DNA of 18,067 nucleotides from Conidiobolus incongruus B7586 (taxonomy: Eukaryota; Entomophthoromycota; Entomophthoromycetes; Entomophthorales; Conidiobolaceae), in assembly GCA_000697335.1 (NCBI GenBank), contig JNEM01011075.1, forward strand, positions 1 through 18,067, written 5' to 3'. Under the pieces are notes generated by a model. The model was not told the origin of the DNA. It did not search any database and worked only from the letters and a program-made list of their open reading frames with translations. Below are positions 1-9,932 of this stretch, one piece after another; position 1 is the first letter of the stretch, and the number at the start of each line of letters is the position of its first letter. Made by a program: the position numbers and the translations under genes.

Positions 1-1988
1 TAAAAATTATTATTGTTTTAATAATTATAATTAATATTCTTCTTATAATTATTATAAATTAATTTACTATTTTAAGATTTAATTTTATTCTTATATATTT
101 TCTTTAATAACTTTAAAAAAAACTTATTATTATTTTTTTTCATTATTTTTTATATTTTTAAAACTTTTACTTAAATAAAATAATATAAAATAAGAATTAT
201 TATTATTTTATTTTTTAAGGGATTTAATTCCTCAAAGTAAAATTAATTATATGATGAAAAAGTCATAAATTTTATATTAAAGGTATTAAAAATTAATTTA
301 TCTGATATTATAATATTATTAATTATTATAAACAAAAGATTATTTCTATTATATTATTTACTTATTAAAACTTATGCAACAGTTTTAAATTTATAAATAA
401 GGATGTTTATATAATTAAATATTTTATTAAGTTTTTTCTTAATTTTATATAATCTACTTTTTTTAAAATAAAGATAAAAATATATATTTAAAAAAATATT
501 TAATTTCTTAAAATATTAGGATTCATAATTTTCTTTTTATCTTAACTAATTAAGTATAACTTTTATCAAATATAATTTAAAAGAGTCTTTATTATTATTA
601 CTAATATTAATAGTAGATGGCATAAAAGAAAAAAACAAGATAAAGCTTAAAAGTAATGTTTTTACTAATAGATTTATGTAATAATTAATGTAAAATAAAA
701 ATCAATTAATATAGAATAAAGTTATACTGCTGTAAAATATGATAATAAACCCTTAACCTTATTTTTATAGTTTATAAGAGAAAATAATTGATTTTATAAA
801 TTAAAAAAATTAGTAAGCTATTTTTTGTGACTAATTTTTTTGATTTTTTAGCTAGGTGACCAATTTTTTCTAATACCAAAATTAGTCAAACTAAAAATTA
901 GAAAAAGTAGGATAGATTTGAGTAGGCTTATTATCTCAATAATTAACTTAAGTAACAGTCTAAAAGTAATTAAATAAGAAACTGTATAATATGTTAATCA
1001 AAGTCTATTTACGAATAATATTCATATCAGTTTATAGTTTATTTTTCAAATGTATTTTCTAAACTATTCAAATTTAATCATATTATTCATTCTTAGTAGT
1101 ATATATTTTTAAACAAAACAAATCATATTATAAGCAATTTTTAATTTTGATGAGCTAAATTTAATTCAGCATATTCAAGAGAATCATTTACAAATTATCG
1201 TTACAGAAAGAATCCTCCTTTTTCTATTACCTAGTAAAGCTGTTTCAGTTTTTAAATGATACGCTTGTAAATCTGGTAATGTATATCAAAGTTTAATTTA
1301 CGATTAAATAAAAAATACTTTAAAATAATGAACAATCCTTGATGTTTGTTAAAATATTATATCTAATTACATTCATCCTTTTATTTTTTAAAAGGTTTGA
1401 TTATTTATTAATCTGACAAATTCCTTGCATTTGGATTTCAATATATCATTAATTTATTTTATATTCTATACATAAAATAATTTCAAATAATCAATATTGA
1501 ATTTGAGTAATTGTACAATATATATCCATTGATTCTCAAATCTATTTTCTCCTATAGATATATAAAGTTTACAATTTGATGATGTTTTTTTATTAAAGGG
1601 TATTTATAATAAATTTTCATAGTGTAATTGAAATAATTTAAAACATAGTGTGAATGATTTCCAGCTTCAGACCTAATATAATAAATCATATTATTAGTAA
1701 ATAATATGAACATAAAAAATTTGAAGAAAATTAGTAGGAGATAAATAATTAAAATAATTTTATGTCATATTATAAATTCAAAAATATTTTCTTGATATTA
1801 GTCAATCTTACACGGAAATATTGTTTATTAATACTTATCAGTATAAAAATAGTAAATTGAATCATTAAATCTGATCAGCTACCTTTGATAATATCAAAGA
1901 ATTATATAAAATAAATAATATGCTGATATATTTTCTCATTTCATTCAATACATTTAAATATTACCAACCAAAATCAAATGGATTAAAT
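1..1988. other. AT-rich gene-free region
   Basis: No open frame of useful length, splice-linked exon series, tRNA-like clover leaf or rRNA segment can be recognised here. The sequence is very rich in A and T with many homopolymer runs. The only structured part I noticed is a small direct and inverted repeat cluster at 827-887, listed separately. The 3' end and terminator of the minus-strand VPS20 gene should lie in the last few hundred bases, but no exact AATAAA signal is seen on the minus strand just after its stop. Confidence 0.6.
827..887. repeat. Small direct plus inverted repeat, possible MITE or transposon end
   Basis: Two similar copies beginning GTGAC(T/C)AATTTTTT start at 827 and 856, in direct orientation. 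The first contains GACTAATTTT (829-838), whose exact reverse complement AAAATTAGTC lies at 878-887, so the segment can also fold as a hairpin with ten paired bases. Terminal repeats of miniature DNA transposons often look like this, but there is no coding partner and no clear target-site duplication. Given the base composition, chance is a real alternative. Confidence 0.3.
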
Positions 1989-2891
1989 TTAATTAGTCAA
2001 TGCCACTGGTTTAAGTTCTATAATATAATATTTAATAATAAATAAGTAGGGATACAATTAAATCTTACCCATTTCTGTTTCGTTGTTAGATACTTCTTCT
2101 AATAAAACATATGTAAATATTAAAGTACTATTAAATATATATATAATTTATATTACCATAATTATTTTTGTCTTGTTCCTTGATAGGTAGTGGTTTGTTT
2201 GGAACATTGGGTAATTGTGATTTAATTTCTAAATTCTCTTGTTCTTGTAATTGTTCAAGCTCTTCAAGTAAAGCTTCTTGATCTTCTATTGGTAATGAGG
2301 TACTTAATATTTCGCCAATTTCCTATTAAAAATTGAGAATATTTAGTATCAGTTCATATATATAATAGTCTATTCTATTACTCTTTGGTATTCGATAGCT
2401 TCTAATGTATCTTCCATCAATTTTTCAACCTGCTCTAAAGGAGTTTCTCTTTGGAGTTGAACTAGTACTTCATTTCCTTTCTTTAATCCCTCTAACACTT
2501 GCTGTTCAACTAGAGTAAATTCAATTGTACTTGTCTATATTTGAATAATTGTTAATATTATAAATATTATATATAATACAAAACTATTCACCATTTCTTC
2601 CAAATTCAGTAACTGTTGACTAAGGTCATCTAGAAGTTTTTCCTGATATTTTCTCTTTTTTAAAGCTAATAATGCCTTATCCTTTTTTCCTTCTGATAAT
2701 AGTTTCTTTGCAATTTTATTTTCATTTTCGATAACCAAATTAATCTATTCACATCATTAAATAAAGTTTTATAAAAATTTATAGTGGTATACTTTTTTAC
2801 TATATTGCTTTAGTTTATCTCTCTGTATTTTCAAATCTAAAATAACTTTATCTTTGGAACTAATTTTATTCTTACTAGAATTATTCCCCAT
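1989..2891 (-). CDS. VPS20: ESCRT-III subunit Vps20 (CHMP6), Snf7 family
   Basis: Vps20 nucleates ESCRT-III at endosomes: it links ESCRT-II to the Snf7 polymer that pinches off vesicles into multivesicular bodies. Exons, in transcript order: 2891-2793, 2744-2592, 2534-2382, 2322-2157, 2098-2069, 2017-1989; introns of 48, 57, 59, 58 and 51 bases. The product is 209 residues, close to the 200-220 usual for the family. It begins MGNNSS, a good N-myristoylation signal, followed by the family-typical DKVILDLKIQRDKLKQY. Basic helices come next (KKDKALLALKKRKYQEKLL, about 52-70), then TSTIEFTLVEQQVLEGLKKG, where human CHMP6 is closely similar. The C-terminal half is acidic, and LPNVPNKPLP (172-181) is a textbook MIM2 motif for binding the Vps4 MIT domain. 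If the last intron is kept, translation ends at 2058 (203 residues). I prefer splicing because its donor is GTAAG and its length is typical. The family call is near certain; the last exon is less so. Confidence 0.93.
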
Positions 2892-4519
2892 TTTAATAAT
2901 AAATAACCATTAATTAAAAGAAAATTTGAATTTATTAATAAATATAAACACAAATGAATTAAGGGATGATATTTTATTTAATTCAATTAACTGAGTGATA
3001 ATGATTGATTAAGAAAAAATTGTAAATATGATATTCAAATTTCTTATTATTAAAAAGTTATATCTTGTAATTTAATTAAAATATGAATATTAATCTTGAT
3101 CTTAAACAATTATCTAAAACTAACATTGAAATTAATTAATGAAAATTCTAATCAAATCAATAAATATATTACTTATTAAATCTTAGCAGTTCAACTATTT
3201 TTAAAAAATCAAATTTTATAATATATTTTTATTTAATTTATATTTTCAATTTTTAAATAATATTAATACATAGTTTACAATATAAAATACCTCTATGCTA
3301 TAGCTGGAATGATTATAAAGTTATTTGATTACTTCTATCAATTTGTTCTATGGTTTAGAATCAATCCCTTTCCTTTTAAACAAAATCATTACTTAATCTT
3401 TACTCATCAAAAAGTAGTCAATGATTTCATAGTTGAAATCAATAAATGATTACCAGATAAGTTATATTATGAATATGCTAAAAATTCAAATAGGTTAAAT
3501 CATGATTATATGCCTAAGATATTGATTGTGTATTAACAATTTAAATCTTATTAATAAAACAACCACATATACAACATTTGAATAATAATATTATTTTATA
3601 AATATGAATATGTAATCTAAAGAATGATAAATACATAAATAGGCATTATAAAAATGTGATTGATAGAGAGAAGTGTAATTAAATACATTATTCTTACTTT
3701 TATATATTATAACAATTTTTTGAGTTTAATTTGATTTATGCAAATGAATAAAAGAATATTAGCATTAATGATTTGAAAAATGCTATATGCAGCATACATT
3801 GATACACAAAACTGGTTGATTTCGATTAATTAATATAACTATTTTCCAAATGCTTTTAAAAAATTTAATTACACAATCTTTGGAAGACAATATACACTAA
3901 AAGTTAGCTTTTATATCATTATATCGTTATATATTAAACAAATCAATAAGTATCTGACAAGATCAATATATATTTTTAATAGCTCAGCTATAATATTCCA
4001 ATTTGATCTTTAGATCAATTTTTAACTTTCTCTATTTTATTCGTATATTTGCATATTATCCAATTGTTTGTTAAAAACTTTAATCTCAAAATTGAATGAT
4101 ATATATTTATTAGCAAAATTTTAATCACAATCACCTTATTATTTTAATTACCTTTATTTCAATATTTAAGCAATTTGGTAGTTTCTTGATACATATCCCA
4201 AAATACAGCCTATAAACGTTAAATGTTTATGGATTTATTTTTGTCTTGTGTGTTATTCTTGGTTGTTAGTAGTCCGAAGTAAATAATTGATTCCAATGAT
4301 ACAATGATGCATTCTTGAAATCATTCTGATTGGAAGTCTCTAAAATTATCAATTTACCTAATCAATTATTCGAGATAATATAAATTACATTGTATCATTA
4401 AGCGTCCTTGTTAAGTAGATTGGTTGAGAGTATGATCTTAGTGGTTCGCGCAGATATAATATTTAGACTATTTTCAATTTTAATAGTTTGATATGATTCA
4501 CTCTGGAAATAATAATGGA
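2892..4519. other. AT-rich intergenic region between divergent genes
   Basis: This stretch separates the 5' ends of the minus-strand VPS20 gene and the plus-strand repeat-rich gene, so it must contain both promoters. I see no convincing gene in it. One plus-strand frame is unusually open: 60 codons from 3267 with an ATG at 3309, one TGA at 3447, then 28 more codons to 3533. The conceptual peptide includes WFRINPFPFKQNHYLIFTHQ, which I cannot place in any family. It has no visible splice partners, and a run of this length can arise by chance. Confidence 0.5.
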
Positions 4520-4604
4520 CCAATTAAGTTTGGACAACCTATTATAAATCTGCGTATGACATCATTCAATTCTACGCATTATATAAACACAAGTCTTATA
4601 AATA
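4520..4604 (+). promoter_or_regulatory. Core promoter of the repeat-rich DUF3759 gene
   Basis: A CCAAT box lies at 4520-4524, a TGACATCA site resembling an ATF/CREB (bZIP) element at 4557-4564, a TATA-like TATATAAAC at 4580-4588 and a second TATAAATA at 4597-4604. The start codon follows at 4666. The order and spacing (TATA about 60 to 85 bases before the ATG) suit a fungal promoter. In DNA this AT-rich single TATA matches mean little, but CCAAT, bZIP-like site and TATA in this order are more persuasive together. Confidence 0.45.
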
Positions 4605-4665
4605 GATATGAATACTTGGAATTTATAGCCAATTTTCTTTGAATAATCTTTCATTCCAATCAAAA

Positions 4666-5814
4666 ATGAATTACAATAATAACATGCCATTCCCTGGCTC
4701 TGACAATAATTACGGAGGAGGTTATAATCAACAGGGTGGTGGCTACAACCAAGGAGGATACAATCAAGGTTACGATCAAGGAGGTTATAACCAAGGTGGA
4801 TACAATCAAGGCGGTGGCTATAACCAAGGGGGGTATAATCAACAGGGTGGTGGCTATAACCAAGGTGGCTACAATCAAGGAGGTAGCTATAATGATTCAC
4901 AATATTCAGGAAGCACAGATATTGTTGGCGATTTCGATTTTAACGAGAATGCCGAACCTTGGGAAATTGCTGCTAGATTTGCTGGCCAGGAGAGAGATTT
5001 GAATGTTGATAATGATGTTTTCCGTGACGCTTTCTACTCAGTAAGTACAATTTTCTCTATCTGACTACACAATATCTAATTTTTACCTAGTCTCGTAGCA
5101 TTAATGTTTCTGGAGGTGCTCAAGCTTGTAGAGATGCTCACAATCAAGTCAGCGTTGCTGCTAGAGGAGTAAGTTGTTATCTGAATTTTATTTGTGTTAA
5201 TATTTAACCAATTATTTTAGGGTGGTGGTGTTAGTTTTAGCACAAAATTAATCGCTGGCGCTGCTGCTTGGGCTGCAATGTCTTGGTACATCAATAGCCA
5301 GAAAAAGCAAGGCAAAACTGTCAACCATGCTTTCTTGAAGAAATTAGTTGCTGGTATTGCCATGGTGCAAGCTGTTAAAATGATTGGTAATCGCAAGAGT
5401 TCTGGAGGTTTTGGAGGTATTCCTGGGCTTGGCAGTTTACCTGGTTTTGGCGGATCTCGTGACGTTAGTTCCAGAGATATTGCTGCTGAAGCCGCCGCCA
5501 CTGCCGAAAAACTCGTTGATGAGCAAATTGCCAGCGGTGCTATTTCTGCCACAGGTCAATATAACGATCCCCTCGCCAATTCTAATGCTCCCTCCAGCGT
5601 GACTCCTATTGGAGGAGGAGGAGGCTTCAATAATCAGCAAGGATATAATCAACAGGGAGGGTATGGTCAGCCTCAACAAGGATACAACCAACCTTATGGA
5701 GGTGGTTATAATCAACCTCCTCAAGGTAACTATGGAGGTGGTTCCATGCCTTTCCCTGGCTCTGATAACTATGGCGGAGGCTACAATCAAGGTGGCTATG
5801 GCAACCCTTATTAA
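4666..5814 (+). CDS. CipC-like DUF3759 protein with Gly/Tyr/Asn/Gln repeat arms
   Basis: Exons 4666-5040, 5091-5168 and 5221-5814, joined by introns of 50 and 52 bases with GTAAGT donors, give 348 residues. Residues 16-76 are a run of GGYNQ and QQGGGYNQ units; residues about 287-348 are a second Gly/Tyr/Asn/Gln/Pro-rich arm. Between them lies the folded part. ACRDAHNQVS (about 136-145) and KLIAGAAAWAAMSWY (160-174) followed by GKTVNHAFLKKLVAGIA (182-198) resemble the DUF3759 pattern of fungal CipC-like proteins, in which an AGAAA helix precedes a K-GKPVSHA-AKELLAG-type segment. CipC proteins are small stress or antibiotic-responsive proteins of unknown biochemical role. A further helix (about 234-255, rich in Ala) and a Gly/Ser linker follow. 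The octapeptide MPFPGSDN occurs at both 7-14 and 327-334. There is no signal peptide and no strong membrane segment, so a cytosolic, self-associating protein is likely. The DUF3759 assignment rests on remembered family patterns; the gene model is secure. Confidence 0.85.
4711..4890 (+). repeat. Coding minisatellite of YNQGG units
   Basis: About a dozen imperfect 15- to 21-base units encode (G)GYNQ(Q/G)GG in the first exon of the DUF3759 gene. The DNA copies are imperfect (TATAATCAA, TACAACCAA, TACAATCAA alternate), so the amino-acid pattern is better conserved than the bases. This suggests selection on protein sequence as well as repeat slippage. The number of units probably varies between strains. 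Confidence 0.85.
5641..5811 (+). repeat. Second coding repeat arm (GYNQ, QPQQGYNQP, GGGYNQ)
   Basis: The last exon of the DUF3759 gene ends in a second low-complexity stretch, more Pro-rich than the N-terminal one. It finishes with a near copy of the protein's beginning: MPFPGSDN, then YGGGYNQ. The DNA of the octapeptide here (from 5746) differs from that at 4684 at only a few bases, so an old duplication or gene-conversion event within the gene is plausible. Confidence 0.75.
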
Positions 5815-5884
5815 TTCAACTTAATATTCTTCTAATTGATAATAATTCATTTTGCAATACATTGAATGTTTTAGTATTATAATC

Positions 5885-5890
5885 AATAAA
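5885..5890 (+). terminator. Polyadenylation signal AATAAA
   Basis: An exact AATAAA lies 71 bases after the stop codon of the DUF3759 gene, at a usual distance for a 3' end. Single hexamers are common in AT-rich DNA, so support comes only from position. Confidence 0.5.
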
Positions 5891-7013
5891 CTTTTATCTA
5901 TATACCACAGCACAATATATGACGGCTTTTTCTTTGGTTCATTATTAATATTTTAAGTAATATAAATTATTTTGAACTTTAAAGTGGTCAAAGATTTTAT
6001 AAAACTCTTATTTATTATCAGTAACAGTTATTTAGTTATATATGCCTGACTTGAATTTTCTGTATTTTTTAATCTTTGTTTGAATTCATCACTTTTATAT
6101 ATCATTCAAATTAATGACTAATTATATATCTTCTTCCAAAATTACAAATTTTTCTTACTTTTGAAATTCATTTAATTTTTCACAATATAATTGATTACAA
6201 TTAATTTTGTTCAAGTATAAAGAATTAAGACTCTAAGGGGGTAAACGCTAATACTAATCTTGAAAGATTTGCTCAATTACTAGAAAAAAATTATTCTAAT
6301 AATACTGATACTATGATTTGTGTCTATATAACTTTAGAAACACTTAAAAGTATTGTTTGATCAAAGTTATATATGTAGATATCCATTATTTTCATATATC
6401 TTGCTCGAATGACACTTATTGCAAATAATTACCTTATACCAAAGTAATTATGTTATTTTTTTTAAGTATGCTTAAATTTGTAATGGGAATATCTTAAAAA
6501 TACTCTTACACTTTTACTCCTAATATACACATCTTAATTTATTTTATGCTTTAGATTTAAGTAAGAAAATAATATAGTATCGTTGAGCATTTAACTTTAT
6601 TAGTTTCTTATTTAATTTAAGTTGTTCTGAATTTTGTTTTTGATTTTTTTAGCTATTTTTTCATAATATTCCCTATAATAGTCTTTATATAAAACATTTG
6701 TTTTATAGATAGTTATAAATATAATAATGATAAACAGTCTCTTTATATCTGTCTAGGTTACTTAATCAATATATTTTAAAATAAATAGCTTATATTAAAA
6801 TTATGATTATAAGAGTTATATATCATATCTAATTATATTTAATCTAAAATATATAATTTAATTTTAATTTTAATATATAAATTATAAAAATAAATAAATA
6901 ATTTCATATATTTTTAATATTACTCTACATTTTTAATAATGGGAATTTTTTGCAATTAAAAATAAATAAACATTTGAATATATGATAAATTAAAATAAAT
7001 ATATAATATAAAT
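5891..7013. other. AT-rich gene-free region before the mariner relic
   Basis: No gene is recognised. A plus-strand open stretch at 6229-6360 (43 codons between a TAA and a TGA) has ordinary-looking codon choice and would read in part GVNANTNLERFAQLLEKN, but I cannot assign it and see no neighbouring exon. The last part should contain one terminal inverted repeat of the mariner element, which I could not resolve. Confidence 0.5.
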
Positions 7014-8040
7014 TTAATAGTTTCTTTTATTATTAATAACTTTTTGCTATACTTTTAGCAAACTTCTAACACTTAAAAAACAATTCTTTTTATTAAAGAC
7101 TGAAATTTGATGTTTCACAAACCAATTAAATTTTCCTGTAGAAATTTTCTTTTTTATAAGCTGGTTTTTTAATTACCTAAAGCAATTATAATTATATAGG
7201 TTATAATCAAAAGAATATACTAGATGTGGTAGTTTTTTCTAGTTATTTTTAATTAGAAAGTTTTTTACAGTTTTAGATTTATGTATTTTACAATTATCAT
7301 GTAAAATAATAGGTTTTCTCAAATTATATTGAGAATACTAATTAGAAATACTTTTATTTAAAAAAACAATATATAGTTTATTATTAATTAATTTTCCTTT
7401 AGGAACTAAATAAGAATAGTATATACTATTATAATCTATTATAATAATTAATATTTACTTATTAACAAAGTGTTTATTTAAAGGGATTTGTAAAGAAGGT
7501 TAATTTAACTTAATCTAACATTTTGATTTGTGTTTTAGTAAAAGATTATACATAGGGATTTAAAATTCATTAATTGTAATTATTCACTGTAAAAGTTTAA
7601 GCTTCTAATAATATTTTAATAAGTTTTGTTTAATAATAGCTACTCTAATTTTTTTTAAATTTTAGTTAAATTATAAGGTATCTATTTTATATTTTTATTT
7701 ATTAATTTTAGTTTAAATTTTAAAATATATAAAATACTTGTAAAACTAATATTAAAGTACTTAGATAATTCTCTAGCTGAAATAAAAAAGTGTTTTTCAA
7801 TATATTTTTTCACTCTATTTACAATTAAAAGAATAACAGTTGAAGTTAGTTTTTTAAATTTTAACAGGTTTTGAATAGTTTCTCTCTTAGCTTTAAAGTA
7901 ATTTACCTAGTGATAAATTGTTAATTTAAATAATATTTTATTACCAAAAGCTGCTTGTAAATTTTAAATAATTTTAAAGGGTTTATAGTTAAGCTTTACT
8001 AATACCAAAATAAAAAACTTTTGATGATTACTATTTGGTT
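7014..8040 (-). mobile_element. Decayed mariner (Tc1/mariner, DD34D) transposase
   Basis: Read on the minus strand, this stretch aligns over about 340 codons with a mariner transposase, the usual full length. In order: LQAAFG (7960-7943), matching the first helix-turn-helix segment; ISARELSKYFNIS (7783-7745), the second; IPYNLT, for WVPHEL; IITINEF, for the IVTGDEKW block; ILHDN (7310-7294), the second catalytic block; LPHLVYSFDYNLYNYNCFR, for LPHPPYSPDLAPSDYHLFR; and QKVINN near the end, for RWQKVIDNN. Exactly 35 codons separate the intact second Asp (7296-7298) from the third acidic position (7191-7193). The first and third Asp now read Asn. About 13 in-frame stops, many at positions that are Trp in the family, and at least one frameshift in an A run near 7645-7660 make it a dead copy. 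Most changes look like C-to-T or G-to-A transitions. No start codon or terminal inverted repeats could be defined, so the element's full ends remain open. Confidence 0.85.
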
Positions 8041-9932
8041 TAAATATAATTAAATTAAACAACCAATTTTAAAAAGTTAATTTTTTAATAATATTAACCT
8101 GATAAGATAGAGTTACTTATATTATATAGTTAAAAAAGCTGGATTATTTTATCTTTTCTTGAAAATATTTTTTATTAAATTTTTATTTTATATTATTTTT
8201 AAAAATCATTAATTATTTTAATATAATTTTTTTTATTATTAAAATTTAAATTGAATAATATTATTTGGATATCTATATTTTAAATAGCTATATTTTCATT
8301 AGTTTTGGATATTTAGTTTAACAAGCCTTTATAATTACAAAATTTTAAATAAATTAATATTTAATATAATAATGAATATTTTATTTCAAAAAAATTTTTT
8401 TTTGCAATATTAAAATATAATATAATTTTATTTTAATGGTTGGAAAGCAGTTTTATAGAATTTTTATTTATTTTTTGAGTTGGTAGTTATTTTTCTTTGA
8501 TTTAACAATATACCAATATTGGAGTTTTGATAAAACTTAGATCTATTTGTATCTTATATAGCTTTAAGCTTTTTGTGCTTATCTTAACATTTCAAACTAG
8601 TCAATAACATTGTAATTTTATTCATTTTGATCCAAATAATATAGCCAGGGTTATTTATATTTAATTATGGATAACTATGGTATTTTGAATATTATATTAT
8701 CTGAGACTAAATGTTTTTATAGAATTTTTTCAAGTATTTATATTTCAAACCAAAGTTTATCTAGGCCTTGATTATATATTAACTGTTATTTTTTAGTTTA
8801 CTTTGAAGGTCAAATTAAGTAGTATAGTAAATATATATCTATTGATTAAATATCTCTGAGAGGAACTGGCAAAACTATTTTATAATATCTAGTTTTTAGA
8901 GTAATAAGCCAATCGATTATTGACAATTTTGAAATATATAAAATGAAAAAGTAATTAAAGAATTTATTTAATAGTATTAAGTATTTTGATTACTTGACCT
9001 AAAATCAATAAATATTTAGATCAAAATAATATATTTATAGATATGATCATAAGCTTCAAAGATTTAGGTTATTCAGCAAAGTACGATAAATTCAAGAACT
9101 ATTTTAGTGTCTTTGTAGTAATCAAATTGAGCTAATGAATATGTCTTTATCGATTAATCTCTAGTCATATTTTCCAAGGTGAATCAATGATCAAAGAGCG
9201 AAAAATTGAGATATTTATTGGTTTGATAAACATTTAAAACATTTGATGGTAAATATAATATTCCATTGTTATATATATATGTGAAATTTATCAATTAAGT
9301 ACTGATAAATTCAATTTGATATTAACAATAAAATAATATTAAAATCATTATTCTAATAATTCTGAACTACATCTTATATTTCGACTTATAATTAATATCG
9401 GTTCAATTACCATATAATAATCATTTTTCCTAATCTCAACTTAAATTCAAGAGTAAGTTTTCAAATTAATTCGCAATAGAAACTTAAACTTGAAACAAAT
9501 AGTATTGTAGAATTTTTTCGCAAAATAATATCATTAATAATAATCATTCTAACTTTATAATAGTGAATAATATGTAATTCTTACTGTTATATATATACAC
9601 TATAACTATTTTAAATTCAAACCTCTGAAGTTGATTGAATATATACGCTAAATTAAAAAATTTTAATGAAAAACTGTATTTGAAATTCTTGAGATATGAT
9701 AAGAATTTTTATTGAAAAATATAATATATTATTCAAAATTTTAAAATTCAGAAATTGAAAAATGGTTTTTGTCATTTGATATTACATATCAACTTCTAAC
9801 AAGTTTTCGTCCTAATAGTAGGTTGATTTTTGATAAACCCATAATTTTAATCCAAATATTTATCAAGGATAAAGAGATACGAACTTTAATCAAATATCTC
9901 GAATGTTAATAATCTTAAGTTAAACTTTAATA
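8041..9932. other. AT-rich gene-free region upstream of the ataxin-10 gene
   Basis: No gene is recognised. The first 200 bases should include the other end of the mariner element. A plus-strand frame at 8998-9132 is open for 45 codons but resembles nothing I know. The stretch just before 9933 must carry the ataxin-10 promoter; no distinctive CCAAT or TATA arrangement stands out against the AT background. Confidence 0.5.

Noticed and set aside
1180-1290. Minus-strand peptide-like stretch reading LPDLQAYHLKTETALLGNRK
   Set aside because: Only about 32 codons open, flanked by dense stops, and no family could be named.
4300-4335. ATGATGC and CTGA elements resembling box C/D snoRNA motifs
   Set aside because: The boxes are about 20 bases apart, too close for a box C/D RNA, and no terminal stem is present.
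4430-4460. GTGGTTCGCGCAGAT resembling a tRNA T arm
   Set aside because: No matching acceptor, D or anticodon arms upstream; the T-stem does not pair properly.
4562-4900. Long minus-strand open frames opposite the YNQGG repeats (also 4660-4878 and 5437-5790)
   Set aside because: They are antisense readings of the coding repeats, low in complexity, with no splice signals or family resemblance.
6951-8410. Similar TTTTTTGCAAT motifs at 6951 and about 8397 considered as mariner terminal repeats
   Set aside because: They are in direct, not inverted, orientation and match only over a low-complexity core.
8440-8940. Minus-strand stretch beside the mariner relic that looked like another decayed reading frame
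   Set aside because: Stops occur about as often as expected by chance in this composition, and no motif of a known transposon or gene could be recognised.
8998-9132. Plus-strand open stretch of 45 codons
   Set aside because: No family resemblance, no splice partners, and followed at once by two stops; within chance expectation.
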